DNA of 64,000 nt from Hyphomicrobiales bacterium (GCA_016185205.1 JACPOA010000011.1:1-64000), one strand, 5' to 3'. Positions 53,112 through 63,187 are shown, counted from the first letter of the stretch. A program made the numbers and translations. The notes: a model not told the origin generated them from the sequence alone.

Positions 53112-54020
53112 CTAGAACTTCACGCCCAGGGCGACGCGGCCGGTATTGATGGCGCTCCTGATGCCGTTGGCCGGCGCGAAACCGACGAACTCCCATTCGC
53201 CGCGCAAGAACACATTCGGCAGCACCGCCACGTCCATGCCGAGGCCGACGGTGAAGCCGCCGACGACGGCATTGTCCTTGTTGTTGCTTTGCGTGATTGG
53301 ACCGAATGTGAAAGGAGGAGTCGGCGCCGGCGGCGTCTCGTCGGACGTCACGGTTGCGCTGCTGGTATAGTTGAAACGGCCGACCGCGCCGCCGACAAAG
53401 GCATAGGGCAGGAATTGGCCGACCGCATAGCCGGCCCGCATGCGCAGTGTCGCGTAGTCGACGAGTTTCATGGTCGACTGTGCCGTGATGGTCACGTCGT
53501 GTGTGACGCCGTCCGACGTTGTCACGCGGCGGCTGATCGAATCGCTGGCCGACGCCTGCATTGACGACGGGCGATTATAGGCCGCGTCGATGCCGAGCAC
53601 GAGCTGCTCCCACTGCGTGCTGTAGCCGAGAAAGGCGCCGTAGTTGCGGCTGTTGGTGATGTTGTGCGGCAGCGCCGTCCAGGACGAAGGCGACGCCTCG
53701 CTTTCCAGCGTGCTGTTGCGCAGGATATAGGCGACCAACTGGCTTGTACTGTTGCCGAAATCGGTATCCATGCTGGTGAGGCCGAGCTGGATGCCGAAAT
53801 TGACGCCGTCCCAGCGGCTGTATCTGCTCGCGCTGAACATATCCGAATACGAGCCGCGTAGAATCGAATCGTCCAGATCGGCGGCGCCGGCGGCCGGCGC
53901 CAGCAGAGTCACGGCGAGCATGGCTATACCGGCGCGCAAACGCCAGCGGCGGCGGCAGAGGCCCGCAACGCATCGGCGGCGGCGCGCAGCGGCGCCGTTA
54001 TCGCGTGTAACGCAGATCAT
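53112..54020 (-). CDS. Outer-membrane beta-barrel protein
   Basis: 302 residues from the ATG at 54020, chosen for GGAGCTTCG upstream; it overlaps the previous gene by 23 bp. An Arg-rich N-region, then signal helix AGIAMLAVTLLAPAAGAA. Mature part has alternating barrel strands (WDGVNFGIQLGLTS; LVLGIDAAYNRPS; YATLRMRAGYAVGQFLPYAFVGGAVGRFNY; VGGFTVGLGMDVAVLPNVFLRGEWEFVGF) and the C-terminal RVALGVKF ending in Phe. Member of the Omp25/porin-like 8-strand family. Confidence 0.8.
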   Translation of the reverse strand: MICVTRDNGAAARRRRCVAGLCRRRWRLRAGIAMLAVTLLAPAAGAADLDDSILRGSYSDMFSASRYSRWDGVNFGIQLGLTSMDTDFGNSTSQLVAYILRNSTLESEASPSSWTALPHNITNSRNYGAFLGYSTQWEQLVLGIDAAYNRPSSMQASASDSISRRVTTSDGVTHDVTITAQSTMKLVDYATLRMRAGYAVGQFLPYAFVGGAVGRFNYTSSATVTSDETPPAPTPPFTFGPITQSNNKDNAVVGGFTVGLGMDVAVLPNVFLRGEWEFVGFAPANGIRSAINTGRVALGVKF

Positions 54021-54741
54021 CGAAGCTCCAGCGCAACCCGACGCGCAGCTCGTGCGCCGCGACATTCTTGAAGGTCGTCGCCGCGAACGCGTCGCTGCCA
54101 GTCGAGAGGTTGCCGATATTGAGGTAGCGGTAGCCGACATCGATCAACATGTTGTGCGCGATGGGAGCGGCGACGCCGGCCATGCCGGCCCAGGCGAAAT
54201 TCCACCGGTTCTTGGCGGCTTCGCCGGCAACAGGCGGAGCGGCGGTGCCCACATAATCGGATACGCGCGCATAGGCAACGCCGGCGCCGCCGCCGATATA
54301 GGGCGTGAAGCGGTACCAGGTGCCGAGATCGATATAGCCGTTGAACAGCGCGGTGGTCGCCTGGATCTTGGCGGTGGTGTCGCCGGCGGCCGCGACCGTG
54401 CCCTGATATTTCACCGGCGATGCGTAATCGATGGTGACGTCGGTGCGCAGCCAGCTGCTCTTGATGCCGGCGCCGAGGCTGGCGGTCATGCCGCTGCCGA
54501 GACTGTTGTCGGTCGGATTTGGCGGCGACGCCGATTCCGCACCGCCGATCAGACCCCAATGCGCGCCGAGATCGCCGCGCAGGTACCAGCCGCTATTGGC
54601 GTCGATGAACGAAGTGCGGAATTGCGGCTGGGGCGGCGGCAGCGGATATCCCGGCATATCGGCGGCCTGTGCGAGCGCAGATGAAAGCGCCAACGCCGAA
54701 CCGGAAACCGCAAGCGTCCTCAAGTACCCCTTGCAACCCAT
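53998..54741 (-). CDS. Outer-membrane beta-barrel protein (Omp25-like)
   Basis: 247 residues. Signal peptide to AQAADMPG, the family start SGWYLRGDLGAHWG, then IDLGTWYRFTPYIGGGAGVAYARVSDY, NRWNFAWAGMAGVAAPIAHNMLIDVGYRYLNIG and HELRVGLRWSFDD at the end. Strand pattern and conserved IDLGTWY/WNFAWAxMAG blocks are shared with the gene at 54867, so the three barrels probably arose by duplication. Confidence 0.85.
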   Translation of the reverse strand: MGCKGYLRTLAVSGSALALSSALAQAADMPGYPLPPPQPQFRTSFIDANSGWYLRGDLGAHWGLIGGAESASPPNPTDNSLGSGMTASLGAGIKSSWLRTDVTIDYASPVKYQGTVAAAGDTTAKIQATTALFNGYIDLGTWYRFTPYIGGGAGVAYARVSDYVGTAAPPVAGEAAKNRWNFAWAGMAGVAAPIAHNMLIDVGYRYLNIGNLSTGSDAFAATTFKNVAAHELRVGLRWSFDDLRYTR

Positions 54742-54866
54742 GACCCGAATTCCTCGCTACGCTTACTGCGGCAGACGCGCCGCTTACCGTTCATTCACCA
54801 TGCCGCACAGAAGTTAAGGCGTGGCTAACCATGAAAATTGACCACGCCTGTTAACCGGGCGCGGCC

Positions 54867-55793
54867 CTAGCCTCTGCTGCGCAGCGGCGGCTGGTAGACC
54901 GGCGGCGCGTAGACCGGCGGCGGCACGTATGTCTGGGGTTGCGCGTAGTATTGGACCGGCCTGGAGCGCTCGGTCAAACCTTCAAGATTGAAGCGCAGGC
55001 CGAGTTTGACGTCGTGCGACGTCAGGTGGCGGAATTCGAACGGCGGGAAGGTCTGGGAGCGATCGAAATTAATGCCGTTGCCCGTCGTCGCATTGCCGAG
55101 GTCGATATAGCGATAGGCCAGCTCGACCGTGAAATTTTTTGTCACCCTGTAGGCCAGACCCGCGTGCAGCGCCCAGGCGAAGTTCCACTTGCTTGCGGTA
55201 TCGAAGGACGCATCGCTCCCGCCGCTGACCGAGCATGAAGTGCTGTTGATGCAGGTCGAGAAGTCGCCGAAATTGCTGATCGTGTTGCGGCTCATGCCGA
55301 CACCGGCGCCGACGAATGGCGTGACGTTGTACCAGGTGCCGAGATCGACGTAGCCGTTGAGCAGGAAGGTCAACTCGGACTTGCTGGCGGTGTAGCGGTC
55401 GACGATGTAACATGGAGGAGCGCCGCCACACGCTCCGGCAGGCCAGGTACCGATATCGAGGCCGTGGAAATTGGCTTTGCCGCGGTATTCACCGGTCAGG
55501 TCAAAGCGCAGCCAATCGTTATAATTATAACCGATACCGAGACCGAAGAACGGCGCCGAGTCGAAACCCCTGTCGACATTCTGCACCGAGGCTAAGCCCG
55601 CGTATTGATCGCTGAACAGGCTGCCGAGCTGCTGATTGCTGAAGCCGATATCGCCGCGCAGGTACCAGCTGGAGAATTCTTCGATTACCGGCGGCTGCAT
55701 ATAAACCGGCTGCGGATAATCGGCGGCATGCGCCGCGCTGGCGGCGAGCAAGGTCGCGGCGCAGATCGAAATCGGAAGGCGCGCACTTAACAT
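54867..55793 (-). CDS. Outer-membrane beta-barrel protein (Omp25-like)
   Basis: 308 residues. Signal peptide MLSARLPISICAATLLAASAAHA, SSWYLRGDIGFSNQQ, VDLGTWYNVTPFVGAGVGMS, KWNFAWALHAGLAYRVTKNFTVELAYRYIDLGNA and HDVKLGLRFNL. After the last strand there is a Pro/Tyr-rich tail (YYAQPQTYVPPPVYAPPVYQPPLRSRG) not seen in its neighbours, perhaps a peptidoglycan or surface linker. Two loops carry Cys pairs (CGGAPPC, CINSTSC). Confidence 0.85.
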   Translation of the reverse strand: MLSARLPISICAATLLAASAAHAADYPQPVYMQPPVIEEFSSWYLRGDIGFSNQQLGSLFSDQYAGLASVQNVDRGFDSAPFFGLGIGYNYNDWLRFDLTGEYRGKANFHGLDIGTWPAGACGGAPPCYIVDRYTASKSELTFLLNGYVDLGTWYNVTPFVGAGVGMSRNTISNFGDFSTCINSTSCSVSGGSDASFDTASKWNFAWALHAGLAYRVTKNFTVELAYRYIDLGNATTGNGINFDRSQTFPPFEFRHLTSHDVKLGLRFNLEGLTERSRPVQYYAQPQTYVPPPVYAPPVYQPPLRSRG

Positions 55794-55997
55794 GTTATCG
55801 TCCCTCGTCGGTTCCGCCGGACGGATGGCGGAAGGATGAGCGGGACGATGGCAGCAAATCCTTAAGTGCGGCTTAACCGTGTTTTTTAACCACGCGGCTT
55901 AACGAAATGATGCGGCTGACGCTGCACGTGGACGCGGCTCGCGCGCGCAGCGATTCGGGTATTAAGAAATTGTTTACGCTTGCGGCGGCGCCCGTCT

Positions 55998-56489
55998 CTA
56001 GTCCTTGCCGCCCTCGCCCATCTCGCCGATGTGATGCTGGGCGTAGAGTTCCAGGCCGAGCTTGGCCACCAGGTCGAGCTGGGTCTCGAGGAAGTCGATG
56101 TGGTGCTCCTCGTCCGCCATCAGCTTCTCGAACAGATCGCGGGTGACGTAGTCCTTGACCGAATGGCAGTGGGTGGCGGCCTCCTGGTAGAGCGCGCGCG
56201 CCGACATTTCCGCCGCCAGGTCGCAGTCCAGCACCTCTTTCACGTTCTGTCCGATGTGGAGCGGATCGAGCACCTGCATGTTGGGAAAGCCGTCGAGGAA
56301 GATGACGCGTTCGACCAGTTTGTCGGCGTGCTCCATCTCTTCGATCGACTCCTTGCGCCACTGCTTGGCAAGGTCCTTGTAGCCCCAGTTGTCGAGCAGC
56401 CGGTAATGCAGCCAATACTGGTTCACCGCCGTAAGCTCGTGGCGCAGCGCCTTGTTGAGGTATTCGATAACCTTGGCATCGCCCTTCAT
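55998..56489 (-). CDS. bfr: Bacterioferritin
   Basis: 163 residues. [36 protein letters not shown], ferroxidase ligands (E18, E51/H54 in EEMEHADK, E94, E127/H130 in [12 protein letters not shown]) and the haem-binding Met in EEMEH. Twenty-four subunits store iron as ferric mineral. Its release partner Bfd is encoded at 59826..60044. Confidence 0.96.
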   Translation of the reverse strand: MKGDAKVIEYLNKALRHELTAVNQYWLHYRLLDNWGYKDLAKQWRKESIEEMEHADKLVERVIFLDGFPNMQVLDPLHIGQNVKEVLDCDLAAEMSARALYQEAATHCHSVKDYVTRDLFEKLMADEEHHIDFLETQLDLVAKLGLELYAQHHIGEMGEGGKD

Positions 56490-56593
56490 GGCACGCTCCT
56501 ATACTGGGCCGCGGAGCCCATTGTCATAGCTCATTCTGGGGCATTTTCGAATGGGCGAGCGGCTAGGCCATCGGCGGCGGGCGGCCTTGCGGC

Positions 56594-56863
56594 TCAGCGC
56601 TGCTGCACCTTGCGCAGCCAGTCGTAGCTGACCAGACGCTCGGCCAGCACGATCAGCGAGGAGCGCGCGCTCGCATCCTCGATCGCCAGGAAGGCCTCGA
56701 TCAACCGCATGGCTTCCTGCGTGCGCGGATCGTCCGGGCTGCCGGCGGCGGCGAGCGCGCCGGGCGCGGCCGCTGGAAAATCACGCGTCAGAGCGCATTT
56801 TTCCGTGGTTTTCAAAGACATAGGCACGACACTGAGATCGGGCTTGCGGGGGTACTTATTCAT
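56594..56863 (-). CDS. Small uncharacterised protein
   Basis: 89 residues from the ATG at 56863 (MNKYPRKPDLSVV); an alternative is 56821 (MSLKTTEK). The C-terminal part DPRTQEAMRLIEAFLAIEDASARSSLIVLAERLVSYDWLRKVQQR is a helical pair typical of short rhizobial regulators of unknown role. Lies between bfr and a LysR gene. Confidence 0.55.
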   Translation of the reverse strand: MNKYPRKPDLSVVPMSLKTTEKCALTRDFPAAAPGALAAAGSPDDPRTQEAMRLIEAFLAIEDASARSSLIVLAERLVSYDWLRKVQQR

Positions 56864-57027
56864 GGCGCCGTCGACTCGGATAAGCGGGCTTCGTTCACTG
56901 GCGGCAGGCCCGGCGCGCAACGAAGCAAAGCGCGTGCGACAACTTAGCGTTGAGCCTCGGCTTATGGCGGCCGGTTGTCATTAACGGCGTCATGGCATTT
57001 TATGAGCTTTCATCTCATAATATTCCA

Positions 57028-57921
57028 ATGGAACTCCGCCATCTGAAATATTTCGTCGCGGTCGCCGAGGAGCTGCATTTCGGCCGTGCGGCGGCGCGTC
57101 TCAATATTTCCGCGCCCACGCTCAGCCACCAGATCGCCGCCTTGGAAACGATGCTCGGCGCCAAGCTGCTGACGCGCAAGACCAAGAGCGCGGTCGCGCT
57201 CACGCAGCCCGGAAAGCGCTTTCTCGTCGAGGCCCATGCGACCCTCAAGCAGGCCTCCCAAGCAGAACTGATCGGGCGCCGGGCCGCCCGCGGCGCCGTC
57301 GGCTCAATCGCCGTGGGCTACATTTTCTCGGCCGGCTGCAGCGGCCTGGTCTCGTCGGCCCTGTTCGACTTCCGGAAGACGCATCCGGACGTGTCGATTC
57401 AGTTGCGGTGGATGCTGACCTTTGCGCAGTTCAGGGCGCTGCTCGACGACTCACTCGACGTCGGCTTCACGCAGGCGCTGCTGCGTTATCCATCCGGACT
57501 GAGCGCCTTCATCGTCGACCGGCAAACGTTCTGGCTGGCGATACCGAAGGGGCACTATCTCGCAGCGCGCAAGCATATCACGCCGGCCATGCTGGCCGAG
57601 GAGACCTTCATCGCGGTGTCGTTGGAAATGGAAGTCGGATTTGACGGCTATATCAAGGCCGTCAGCTCGCCAGGCATTTCGCCACGCATCGTCGAACGTG
57701 TGCCGGATGTCTTCACGGTGTTGACGCTGGTGGCCGCAGGAGCAGGCATCGGCGTGGTGTCGGAACCGCTCTCGCGCTTAGCCATGCCTGGCATCGTCTT
57801 TCGCAAAATCGCCGACCTCACGCGCACGTCGGATCTTGCCGTGGTTTTCCGCAAGAACGAAAGCTCGCCGGCGGTAAAGGCGTTCGTCGATTTCCTACGC
57901 GCCAGGGCGCGCGTGCGGTGA
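57028..57921 (+). CDS. LysR-family transcriptional regulator
   Basis: 297 residues from the ATG at 57028. N-terminal winged HTH MELRHLKYFVAVAEELHFGRAAARLNISAPTLSHQIAALETMLGAKLLTR, then the periplasmic-binding-like effector domain (VGSIAVGYIFSAGCSG..LAAGAGIGVVSEPLSRL). Convergent with and overlapping the dienelactone hydrolase gene by 27 bp; likely target genes are that hydrolase and the binding-protein gene. Confidence 0.92.
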   Translation: MELRHLKYFVAVAEELHFGRAAARLNISAPTLSHQIAALETMLGAKLLTRKTKSAVALTQPGKRFLVEAHATLKQASQAELIGRRAARGAVGSIAVGYIFSAGCSGLVSSALFDFRKTHPDVSIQLRWMLTFAQFRALLDDSLDVGFTQALLRYPSGLSAFIVDRQTFWLAIPKGHYLAARKHITPAMLAEETFIAVSLEMEVGFDGYIKAVSSPGISPRIVERVPDVFTVLTLVAAGAGIGVVSEPLSRLAMPGIVFRKIADLTRTSDLAVVFRKNESSPAVKAFVDFLRARARVR

Positions 57922-58683
57922 ATGCGTGAGCTGTCGGCCGAACATGGCGAAGATCTCGCGCCAGTCCGCCTCGACAGCGGCGCGGTCGTGGACATCGCGG
58001 TCGGGCAGCGCATAGCCATGATTGGCGCCGGCATGCAAGTTGAAACGATAGCTGACATCGGCGCAGCTTGCGAACGCCCGCGCAAGCGCGGAAACCACTT
58101 CCGGCCCGCCGAAGCGATCGTGTGCGCCGTAGCCGCAATAGACCTCGCCACGCATGCGATGCGCGAGGCGATGCGGCGAGTCGGGCGCATCGGTCACCAG
58201 CCAGGTGCCGTGCAGGCTGGCGTTGGCGCAAAATCGCTGCGGAAACTCTTGACCGGCGTGGAGGGCGATGCGGCCGCCCATGCAGAAGCCGACCGATCCG
58301 GCGGCGCCGGCATCGACCGGCTCAGTGCGGCAGAAATCGAGGATCGCCGCGATATCGGTGCGCGCCGTCTGCCGGTTGAGCGCCCGCGCGTGGCTGCTGA
58401 TTTCATTTTGCAGCGCGGCCGGCAGCGCATCGAACGACACCATCTTGCCGGCGGCATTGCGGCGCTCGTAGCGGATTTTTCCTTCGCGGTAGAACAGGTT
58501 CGGCACCACGCAGTAATAGCCTTGCGCCGCCACCCGGCGCGCGATCGCATATAATTCCTCGCGCAGGCCCCACACGTCCATGAACAGCACGACCAGCGCG
58601 AACTTAGCCCCGCCGGCCGGATGGGCGGCATAGCCGTCCATCGTCCCGTCCGGGGTGGGAATATCGACCGCTTTTCCGATCAT
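57895..58683 (-). CDS. Dienelactone hydrolase family protein
   Basis: 262 residues. Alpha/beta hydrolase with nucleophile elbow GFCMGGRIALH (Cys), Asp in YGAHDRFGGPEV and His in AGANHGYALPDR, the Cys-Asp-His triad of dienelactone hydrolases. Such enzymes open lactone rings in chloro- or hydroxy-aromatic breakdown, but many family members have other esters as substrate. 16 bp downstream of the Bug-family gene. Confidence 0.88.
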   Translation of the reverse strand: MIGKAVDIPTPDGTMDGYAAHPAGGAKFALVVLFMDVWGLREELYAIARRVAAQGYYCVVPNLFYREGKIRYERRNAAGKMVSFDALPAALQNEISSHARALNRQTARTDIAAILDFCRTEPVDAGAAGSVGFCMGGRIALHAGQEFPQRFCANASLHGTWLVTDAPDSPHRLAHRMRGEVYCGYGAHDRFGGPEVVSALARAFASCADVSYRFNLHAGANHGYALPDRDVHDRAAVEADWREIFAMFGRQLTHSPHARPGA

Positions 58684-58699
58684 GCGACCACTGTGTACG

Positions 58700-59689
58700 C
58701 TATTTGCTGGAATCGAGGCTCATACCGGAGAGGATAGGCGACCATGCGGCACGATCGGCAATCACGCGGTCGCGCAGCCGCTCGGGCGAGCCGCCGAGCG
58801 TGTTCAGCCCCATCTTGCTGAACTTGGCGCGCGTCTCTGGATCGCGGAGAAAGGCATCCATCGCGGCATTGAGCTTGAGCACGATCGGACGCGGCACCCC
58901 GGCGGGCGCGTAAATCGCGATCCAGGTGGAGCAGACGATGTTGTAGCCGCTTTCCTTAAACGTCGGCACATTGGGCAGGAAATCCATGCGCTCCTCGGAA
59001 CCCACCGCCAGCATCTTCACCGCATCCCATCCTGGGCCGTAGGCCGGAATACCGGTGTCGATCTGGCCGCCCAGGAGGTCGGCGACGATGGGCGTCCCGG
59101 CCCGGTAGGCGATAAAGTTACCGCCGATATGAGCCTGCTTTGCGAACTCCACGCCGCACAGATGGCCCATGGTACCAGGGCCGGGATGGGCGATGCTGAG
59201 CCTATGCTGGTTCTTGTCGGCATAAGCGACCAGTTCCTTGAGCGTATTGACGCCGAGCTTTGGCGCGGCCAACAGCACATTCGGGGTGTCGCCGACCAGA
59301 ATGACCGGCGCCAAGTCCTTGTCCACGTCGTAGCCGACGCTCTTGTCCATGATCGGGCGAAACACCAGCGGACCGACCGCCGACACCACCAGGGTGTAAC
59401 CGTCCGGCGCGGCCTTGGCAGCCGACACGATGCCAACGACGCCGCCGCCGCCCGGCTTGATTTCGACAATGACCGGCTGACCGAGCGCCGTCGTCAGCAC
59501 GCTCGCGAGCGAGCGGCTGACATAGTCCATCATTCCGCCGGGCCCGAAGGTGACCATCAGCGTCACCGGCCGCGTCGGCCAATCCTCGGCCGCCGCCGGA
59601 CGCGGGGCGGCGCCCAGCATGGCCGCGACCGCGACGAGAATAACCATTTTGCAAAACGATAGTCTGGGCATGACGGGCCATGCGCGCAT
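58700..59689 (-). CDS. Bug-family tripartite tricarboxylate-type binding protein
   Basis: 329 residues (GGAGG before the ATG). Signal peptide to PAAAEDWPTRPVTLMVTFGPGGMMD, the standard Bug opening; GQPVIVEIKPGGGGVVGIVSAAKAAPDGYTLV; and GTMGHLCGVEFAKQAHI with YRAGTPIVADLLGGQID. Binds a small carboxylate in the periplasm. The membrane subunits TctA/TctB are absent, as is usual for orphan Bug proteins. Confidence 0.92.
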   Translation of the reverse strand: MRAWPVMPRLSFCKMVILVAVAAMLGAAPRPAAAEDWPTRPVTLMVTFGPGGMMDYVSRSLASVLTTALGQPVIVEIKPGGGGVVGIVSAAKAAPDGYTLVVSAVGPLVFRPIMDKSVGYDVDKDLAPVILVGDTPNVLLAAPKLGVNTLKELVAYADKNQHRLSIAHPGPGTMGHLCGVEFAKQAHIGGNFIAYRAGTPIVADLLGGQIDTGIPAYGPGWDAVKMLAVGSEERMDFLPNVPTFKESGYNIVCSTWIAIYAPAGVPRPIVLKLNAAMDAFLRDPETRAKFSKMGLNTLGGSPERLRDRVIADRAAWSPILSGMSLDSSK

Positions 59690-59825
59690 CGCTCATCCTC
59701 CACCGATTTTGACGTTTCTTGAGGGCATCCTCGTGCAGGTCGCGGGCACAAGCAATGCTGGTGTGGCCAGCACTCGCGTTTTTTCGCCGCAGGCTGTCGC
59801 CGGCCACAAGCAGCGGATTTGAGGG

Positions 59826-60044
59826 TCAGGAGGCCTTATGATGCGCGGCGCAAGCGCATCCGGCCGGGCAGCCGGCGCCGGTCAGCGCTTCATCCATGAT
59901 CTTGCGGATCGTGCGCGCGCAGCGGCCGCATTGGGCGTTGCAGCCGAGACAGCCATAGACCTGGCAAGTGGTGCGCGGCGCGGCCGTGGCCACGGCGCTG
60001 CGCACCTCATGGTCGCTCAGCACGTTGCAGGAACAGACGATCAT
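59826..60044 (-). CDS. bfd: Bacterioferritin-associated ferredoxin
   Basis: 72 residues. MIVCSCNVLSDHEVRSAV..CQVYGCLGCNAQCGRCARTIRKIMDEAL gives the four Bfd-type Cys ligands (CxC and Cx2C) for a 2Fe-2S cluster. Reduces the haem of bacterioferritin to release iron. The C-terminal tail adds CPAGCACAAHH. An Irr-like box lies about 85 bp upstream. Confidence 0.92.
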   Translation of the reverse strand: MIVCSCNVLSDHEVRSAVATAAPRTTCQVYGCLGCNAQCGRCARTIRKIMDEALTGAGCPAGCACAAHHKAS

Positions 60045-60127
60045 CGGCGGTCCAGCGATTGCGAATGATTTGCAGAATGACGCATGTCGCTACCGATTTC
60101 CTTGACCCAAGTCAAACCAAAACGGTC

Positions 60128-60144
60128 TTTGAAGTTATTCTAAA
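60128..60144 (-). promoter_or_regulatory. Possible Irr box (iron control element) before bfd
   Basis: Minus strand TTTAGAATAACTTCAAA, close to the rhizobial ICE inverted repeat TTTAGAA..TTCTAAA with one mismatch in the right arm. Position and the iron gene downstream support it. Confidence 0.45.
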
Positions 60145-60238
60145 GTATTGATGGAACTTGTATTTTCGCCGAGCCTGGTTCCCGACCGGCGCAGCGCGCC
60201 CGTTCAAAGCTGTCGGAAATGACAAGAAAATAGGCGGA

Positions 60239-61582
60239 TCAGGCCGCGACCAGGGACAGCGCCTCGATCACGTCGTCGACCACCGCCTCGACCAGGATCT
60301 TGTCGTCGCCTTCGCCCATCACACGGATCACCGGTTCGGTGCCGGACGGGCGCACGATCAGCCGGCCGCCGCGGCCGAGTTTCTTTTCGGCGCTGGCGAT
60401 GGCCGAGCGCACGCCGGCGTTCTCCAGCGGCTTGCCCTTCTGGTAACGGATGTTCTTGAGCACCTGCGGCAGCGGCTCGAAGCGATGGCAGACTTCCGAC
60501 ACCGGCTTGTTGCTGCGCTTGATCACCGCCAGCAATTGCAGCGCGGCGACAAAGCCGTCGCCGGTGGTGGTGTAGTCCGACAGGATGATGTGGCCGGAGG
60601 GCTCGCCGCCGATATTGTAGCCGTGCGCGCGCATGTGCTCGAGCACATAGCGGTCGCCGACCGGGGTGCGGATCAGCTCGAGGCCGAGGCCCCGCAGATG
60701 GCGCTCGAGTCCGAGATTGGACATTACAGTCGCCACCACGCCCGGGCGCTGCAGCCTGCCGTCTTCCTTCCAGCTTTCGGCGATGACGGCGAGCAGCTGA
60801 TCGCCGTCCACCACATGGCCGCGCTCATCCACGATCATGACGCGATCGGCGTCGCCGTCGAGCGCGATGCCGATATCGGCGCGCATCTCGCGCACCTTGT
60901 GGGCGATCGCGGCGAGATCGGTGGAGCCGCAATCCTTGTTGATATTCATGCCGTCGGGATCGACGCCGATCGCAATGACGTCGGCGCCCATTTCCCACAG
61001 CGCGCCGGGCGCCACCTTGTAGGCGGCGCCATTGGCGCAATCGATGACGATGCGCAAGCCCTCGAACGACACCGACTTCGGCAGCGTGTGCTTGGCGAAT
61101 TCGATGTAGCGGTCCTGCACGCCGTCGATACGCTTGGCGCGGCCGAGGTCCTCGCTTTTGGCCAGCCGCTTGCTGAGATCGGCATCGAGCAGCTTCTCGA
61201 TCTTGGCTTCGACCTCGTCGCTGAGCTTGAAGCCGTCGGGGCCGAACAGCTTGATGCCGTTGTCGTCGAACGGATTATGCGAGGCCGAGATCATGACGCC
61301 GAGATCGGCGCGCATCGAACGCGCCAGCATGCCGACCGCCGGCGTCGGAATCGGGCCGGTGAGCAAGACATCCATACCAACGGAAGTGAAGCCGGCGACC
61401 AGCGCGGTCTCGATCATGTAGCCGGACAGCCTGGTGTCCTTGCCGATCAGCACACGATGCCGGTGCTCGCCGTTCTTGAAGACCAGTCCGGCGGCCTGCC
61501 CGACTTTGAGCGCCAATTCGGGGGTGATGACTTTGTTGGCCCGGCCGCGGATACCGTCGGTGCCGAAATAACGACGAACCAT
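60239..61582 (-). CDS. glmM: Phosphoglucosamine mutase
   Basis: 447 residues, full length. [11 protein letters not shown], active-site phosphoserine [14 protein letters not shown], Mg-binding [33 protein letters not shown], and phosphate-binding [12 protein letters not shown]. Converts GlcN-6-P to GlcN-1-P for peptidoglycan and LPS. Confidence 0.97.
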   Translation of the reverse strand: MVRRYFGTDGIRGRANKVITPELALKVGQAAGLVFKNGEHRHRVLIGKDTRLSGYMIETALVAGFTSVGMDVLLTGPIPTPAVGMLARSMRADLGVMISASHNPFDDNGIKLFGPDGFKLSDEVEAKIEKLLDADLSKRLAKSEDLGRAKRIDGVQDRYIEFAKHTLPKSVSFEGLRIVIDCANGAAYKVAPGALWEMGADVIAIGVDPDGMNINKDCGSTDLAAIAHKVREMRADIGIALDGDADRVMIVDERGHVVDGDQLLAVIAESWKEDGRLQRPGVVATVMSNLGLERHLRGLGLELIRTPVGDRYVLEHMRAHGYNIGGEPSGHIILSDYTTTGDGFVAALQLLAVIKRSNKPVSEVCHRFEPLPQVLKNIRYQKGKPLENAGVRSAIASAEKKLGRGGRLIVRPSGTEPVIRVMGEGDDKILVEAVVDDVIEALSLVAA

Positions 61583-61828
61583 GAACTGCCCCTAGCCCCG
61601 CACGAGGTGGTATTGGGCGGGCGGCCCAGCCAAGCCCGCACGGCTGTATATAAAGCCAACGCGTGGAAGTTACTTCAAAAATTGTGAGTAATCATTACCG
61701 AGGGGGTTAATCGGGGGCCGGCACGCGCGCTTTTCCACCGGGAACGGCGCCAGAACGGCCCATTTCGCTGGCCTTGGCGCTGTGCTAACCCCCATTAACC
61801 TTCGTCGTCCGTAGAGTAAATTTTCCCC

Positions 61829-63007
61829 ATGAAAAACATCACCTGCATCGACGACCTGCGGCAGCTTGCCCGCCGCCGGGTTCCGCGCGCCTTTTTCGAT
61901 TACGCCGACAGCGGCTCCTACCAGGAGGAGACGCTGCGCGCCAACCGCACCGATCTGGAGGCGATCAAGCTGCGCCAGCGCATTTTGGTCGACGTCTCCC
62001 AGCGCAGCCTCGCCACCACCGTCATCGGGCAGAAGCTGTCCTCGCCGATGATCCTGGCGCCGGTCGGGCTCGCCGGCATGCAGCATGGCGACGGCGAAAT
62101 CCTGTCGGCGATGGCCGCCAACGCGGCCGGCATTCCCTTCACGCTCTCGACCATGTCGATCTGCTCGATCGAGGACGTGGCGGAGGCGACGAGCAAGCCG
62201 TTCTGGTTCCAGCTCTACGTCATCCGCGACCGCGACTTCTCCAAGGACATCCTGGCGCGCGCGATCGCCGCCAAGTGCAGCGCGCTGGTGCTCACCGTCG
62301 ATTTGCAAGTGCTCGGCCAGCGCCACCGCGACATCAAGAACGGCATGACGGTGCCGCCGGAAATCCGCATCGCGAACATCATCGACGTGGCGACCAAGCC
62401 GGCCTGGGCCTGGAGCATTCTCAACGGCCGCCGCAAGACCTTCGGCAATCTCGCCGGCCACGTGAAGGGCATGGACAACGTCAACGAGCTCGCCAAATGG
62501 GTCGGCGAGCAGTTCGATCCGGCGCTGTCCTGGAAGGACGTCGAGTGGATCAAGAAGATCTGGCCCGGCAAGCTGATCCTCAAGGGCATTCTCGACGCCG
62601 ACGACGCCCGCACCGCGGTCAAGCTCGGTGCCGACGCCATCGTGGTGTCGAACCATGGCGGCCGCCAGCTCGACGGCGCGCCGTCCTCGATCTCGGCGTT
62701 GCCGGCGATCGCCGATGCCGTAGGTTCGGACACGGAAGTGCTGTTCGACGGCGGCATCCGCACCGGCGCCGACATCATGCGCGCGCTGGCGCTGGGCGCG
62801 CGCGCCTGCATGATCGGGCGCGCCTATATCTACGGACTCGGCGCGGCCGGGCAAGCCGGCGTCGCCAAGGCGATCGATATCCTCGAGAAGGAGCTGAGCG
62901 TCACCATGGCGCTCACCGGCACCAACCGCATCGCCGATATCGGGCCGCACGTGCTGGTCGGGGCTGAGGCGAAGAAGAAGACGAAGGCGAAGCGGAAGAA
63001 GGCGTAG
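61829..63007 (+). CDS. lldD: FMN-dependent L-lactate/alpha-hydroxy acid dehydrogenase
   Basis: 392 residues. FFDYADSGSYQEETLRANR, FMN-binding APVGLAGMQHGDGE, QLYVIRDRDF, and the catalytic SNHGGRQLDGAPSS. Oxidises L-lactate or a similar alpha-hydroxy acid with electrons to the respiratory chain. The C-terminal tail is Lys-rich (KKKTKAKRKKA). Confidence 0.9.
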   Translation: MKNITCIDDLRQLARRRVPRAFFDYADSGSYQEETLRANRTDLEAIKLRQRILVDVSQRSLATTVIGQKLSSPMILAPVGLAGMQHGDGEILSAMAANAAGIPFTLSTMSICSIEDVAEATSKPFWFQLYVIRDRDFSKDILARAIAAKCSALVLTVDLQVLGQRHRDIKNGMTVPPEIRIANIIDVATKPAWAWSILNGRRKTFGNLAGHVKGMDNVNELAKWVGEQFDPALSWKDVEWIKKIWPGKLILKGILDADDARTAVKLGADAIVVSNHGGRQLDGAPSSISALPAIADAVGSDTEVLFDGGIRTGADIMRALALGARACMIGRAYIYGLGAAGQAGVAKAIDILEKELSVTMALTGTNRIADIGPHVLVGAEAKKKTKAKRKKA

Positions 63008-63131
63008 CCCGGATTGAGCGCCAGCGAAATCCGGGTCAGCGGCGCCACTCACCAAAATCTCTACCCCGGATTTCGCGGAGCCTGTCATCGGGCGGCGCTT
63101 CGCGCCGGCCCGTTGGCTCAATCCGGGCTAC
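63004..63131. repeat. Intergenic inverted-repeat element
   Basis: GTAGCCCGGATTGAGC at the left and GCTCAATCCGGGCTAC at the right form 16-bp perfect inverted arms around 96 bp, with internal AAATCCGGG copies. A common rhizobial repeat; a related copy is at 63886..63970. Confidence 0.8.
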
Positions 63132-63187
63132 CATGGCCGCGCCGTCGACCCTTGCGCACCCCCGTCGTTAGGCTTATATTCTCTTCC

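Noticed and set aside
53112-54140. Barrel gene start at 54140
   Set aside because: That start lies deep in the upstream barrel gene and gives a long Arg/Ser-rich front; 54020 has GGAG and a usable signal peptide.
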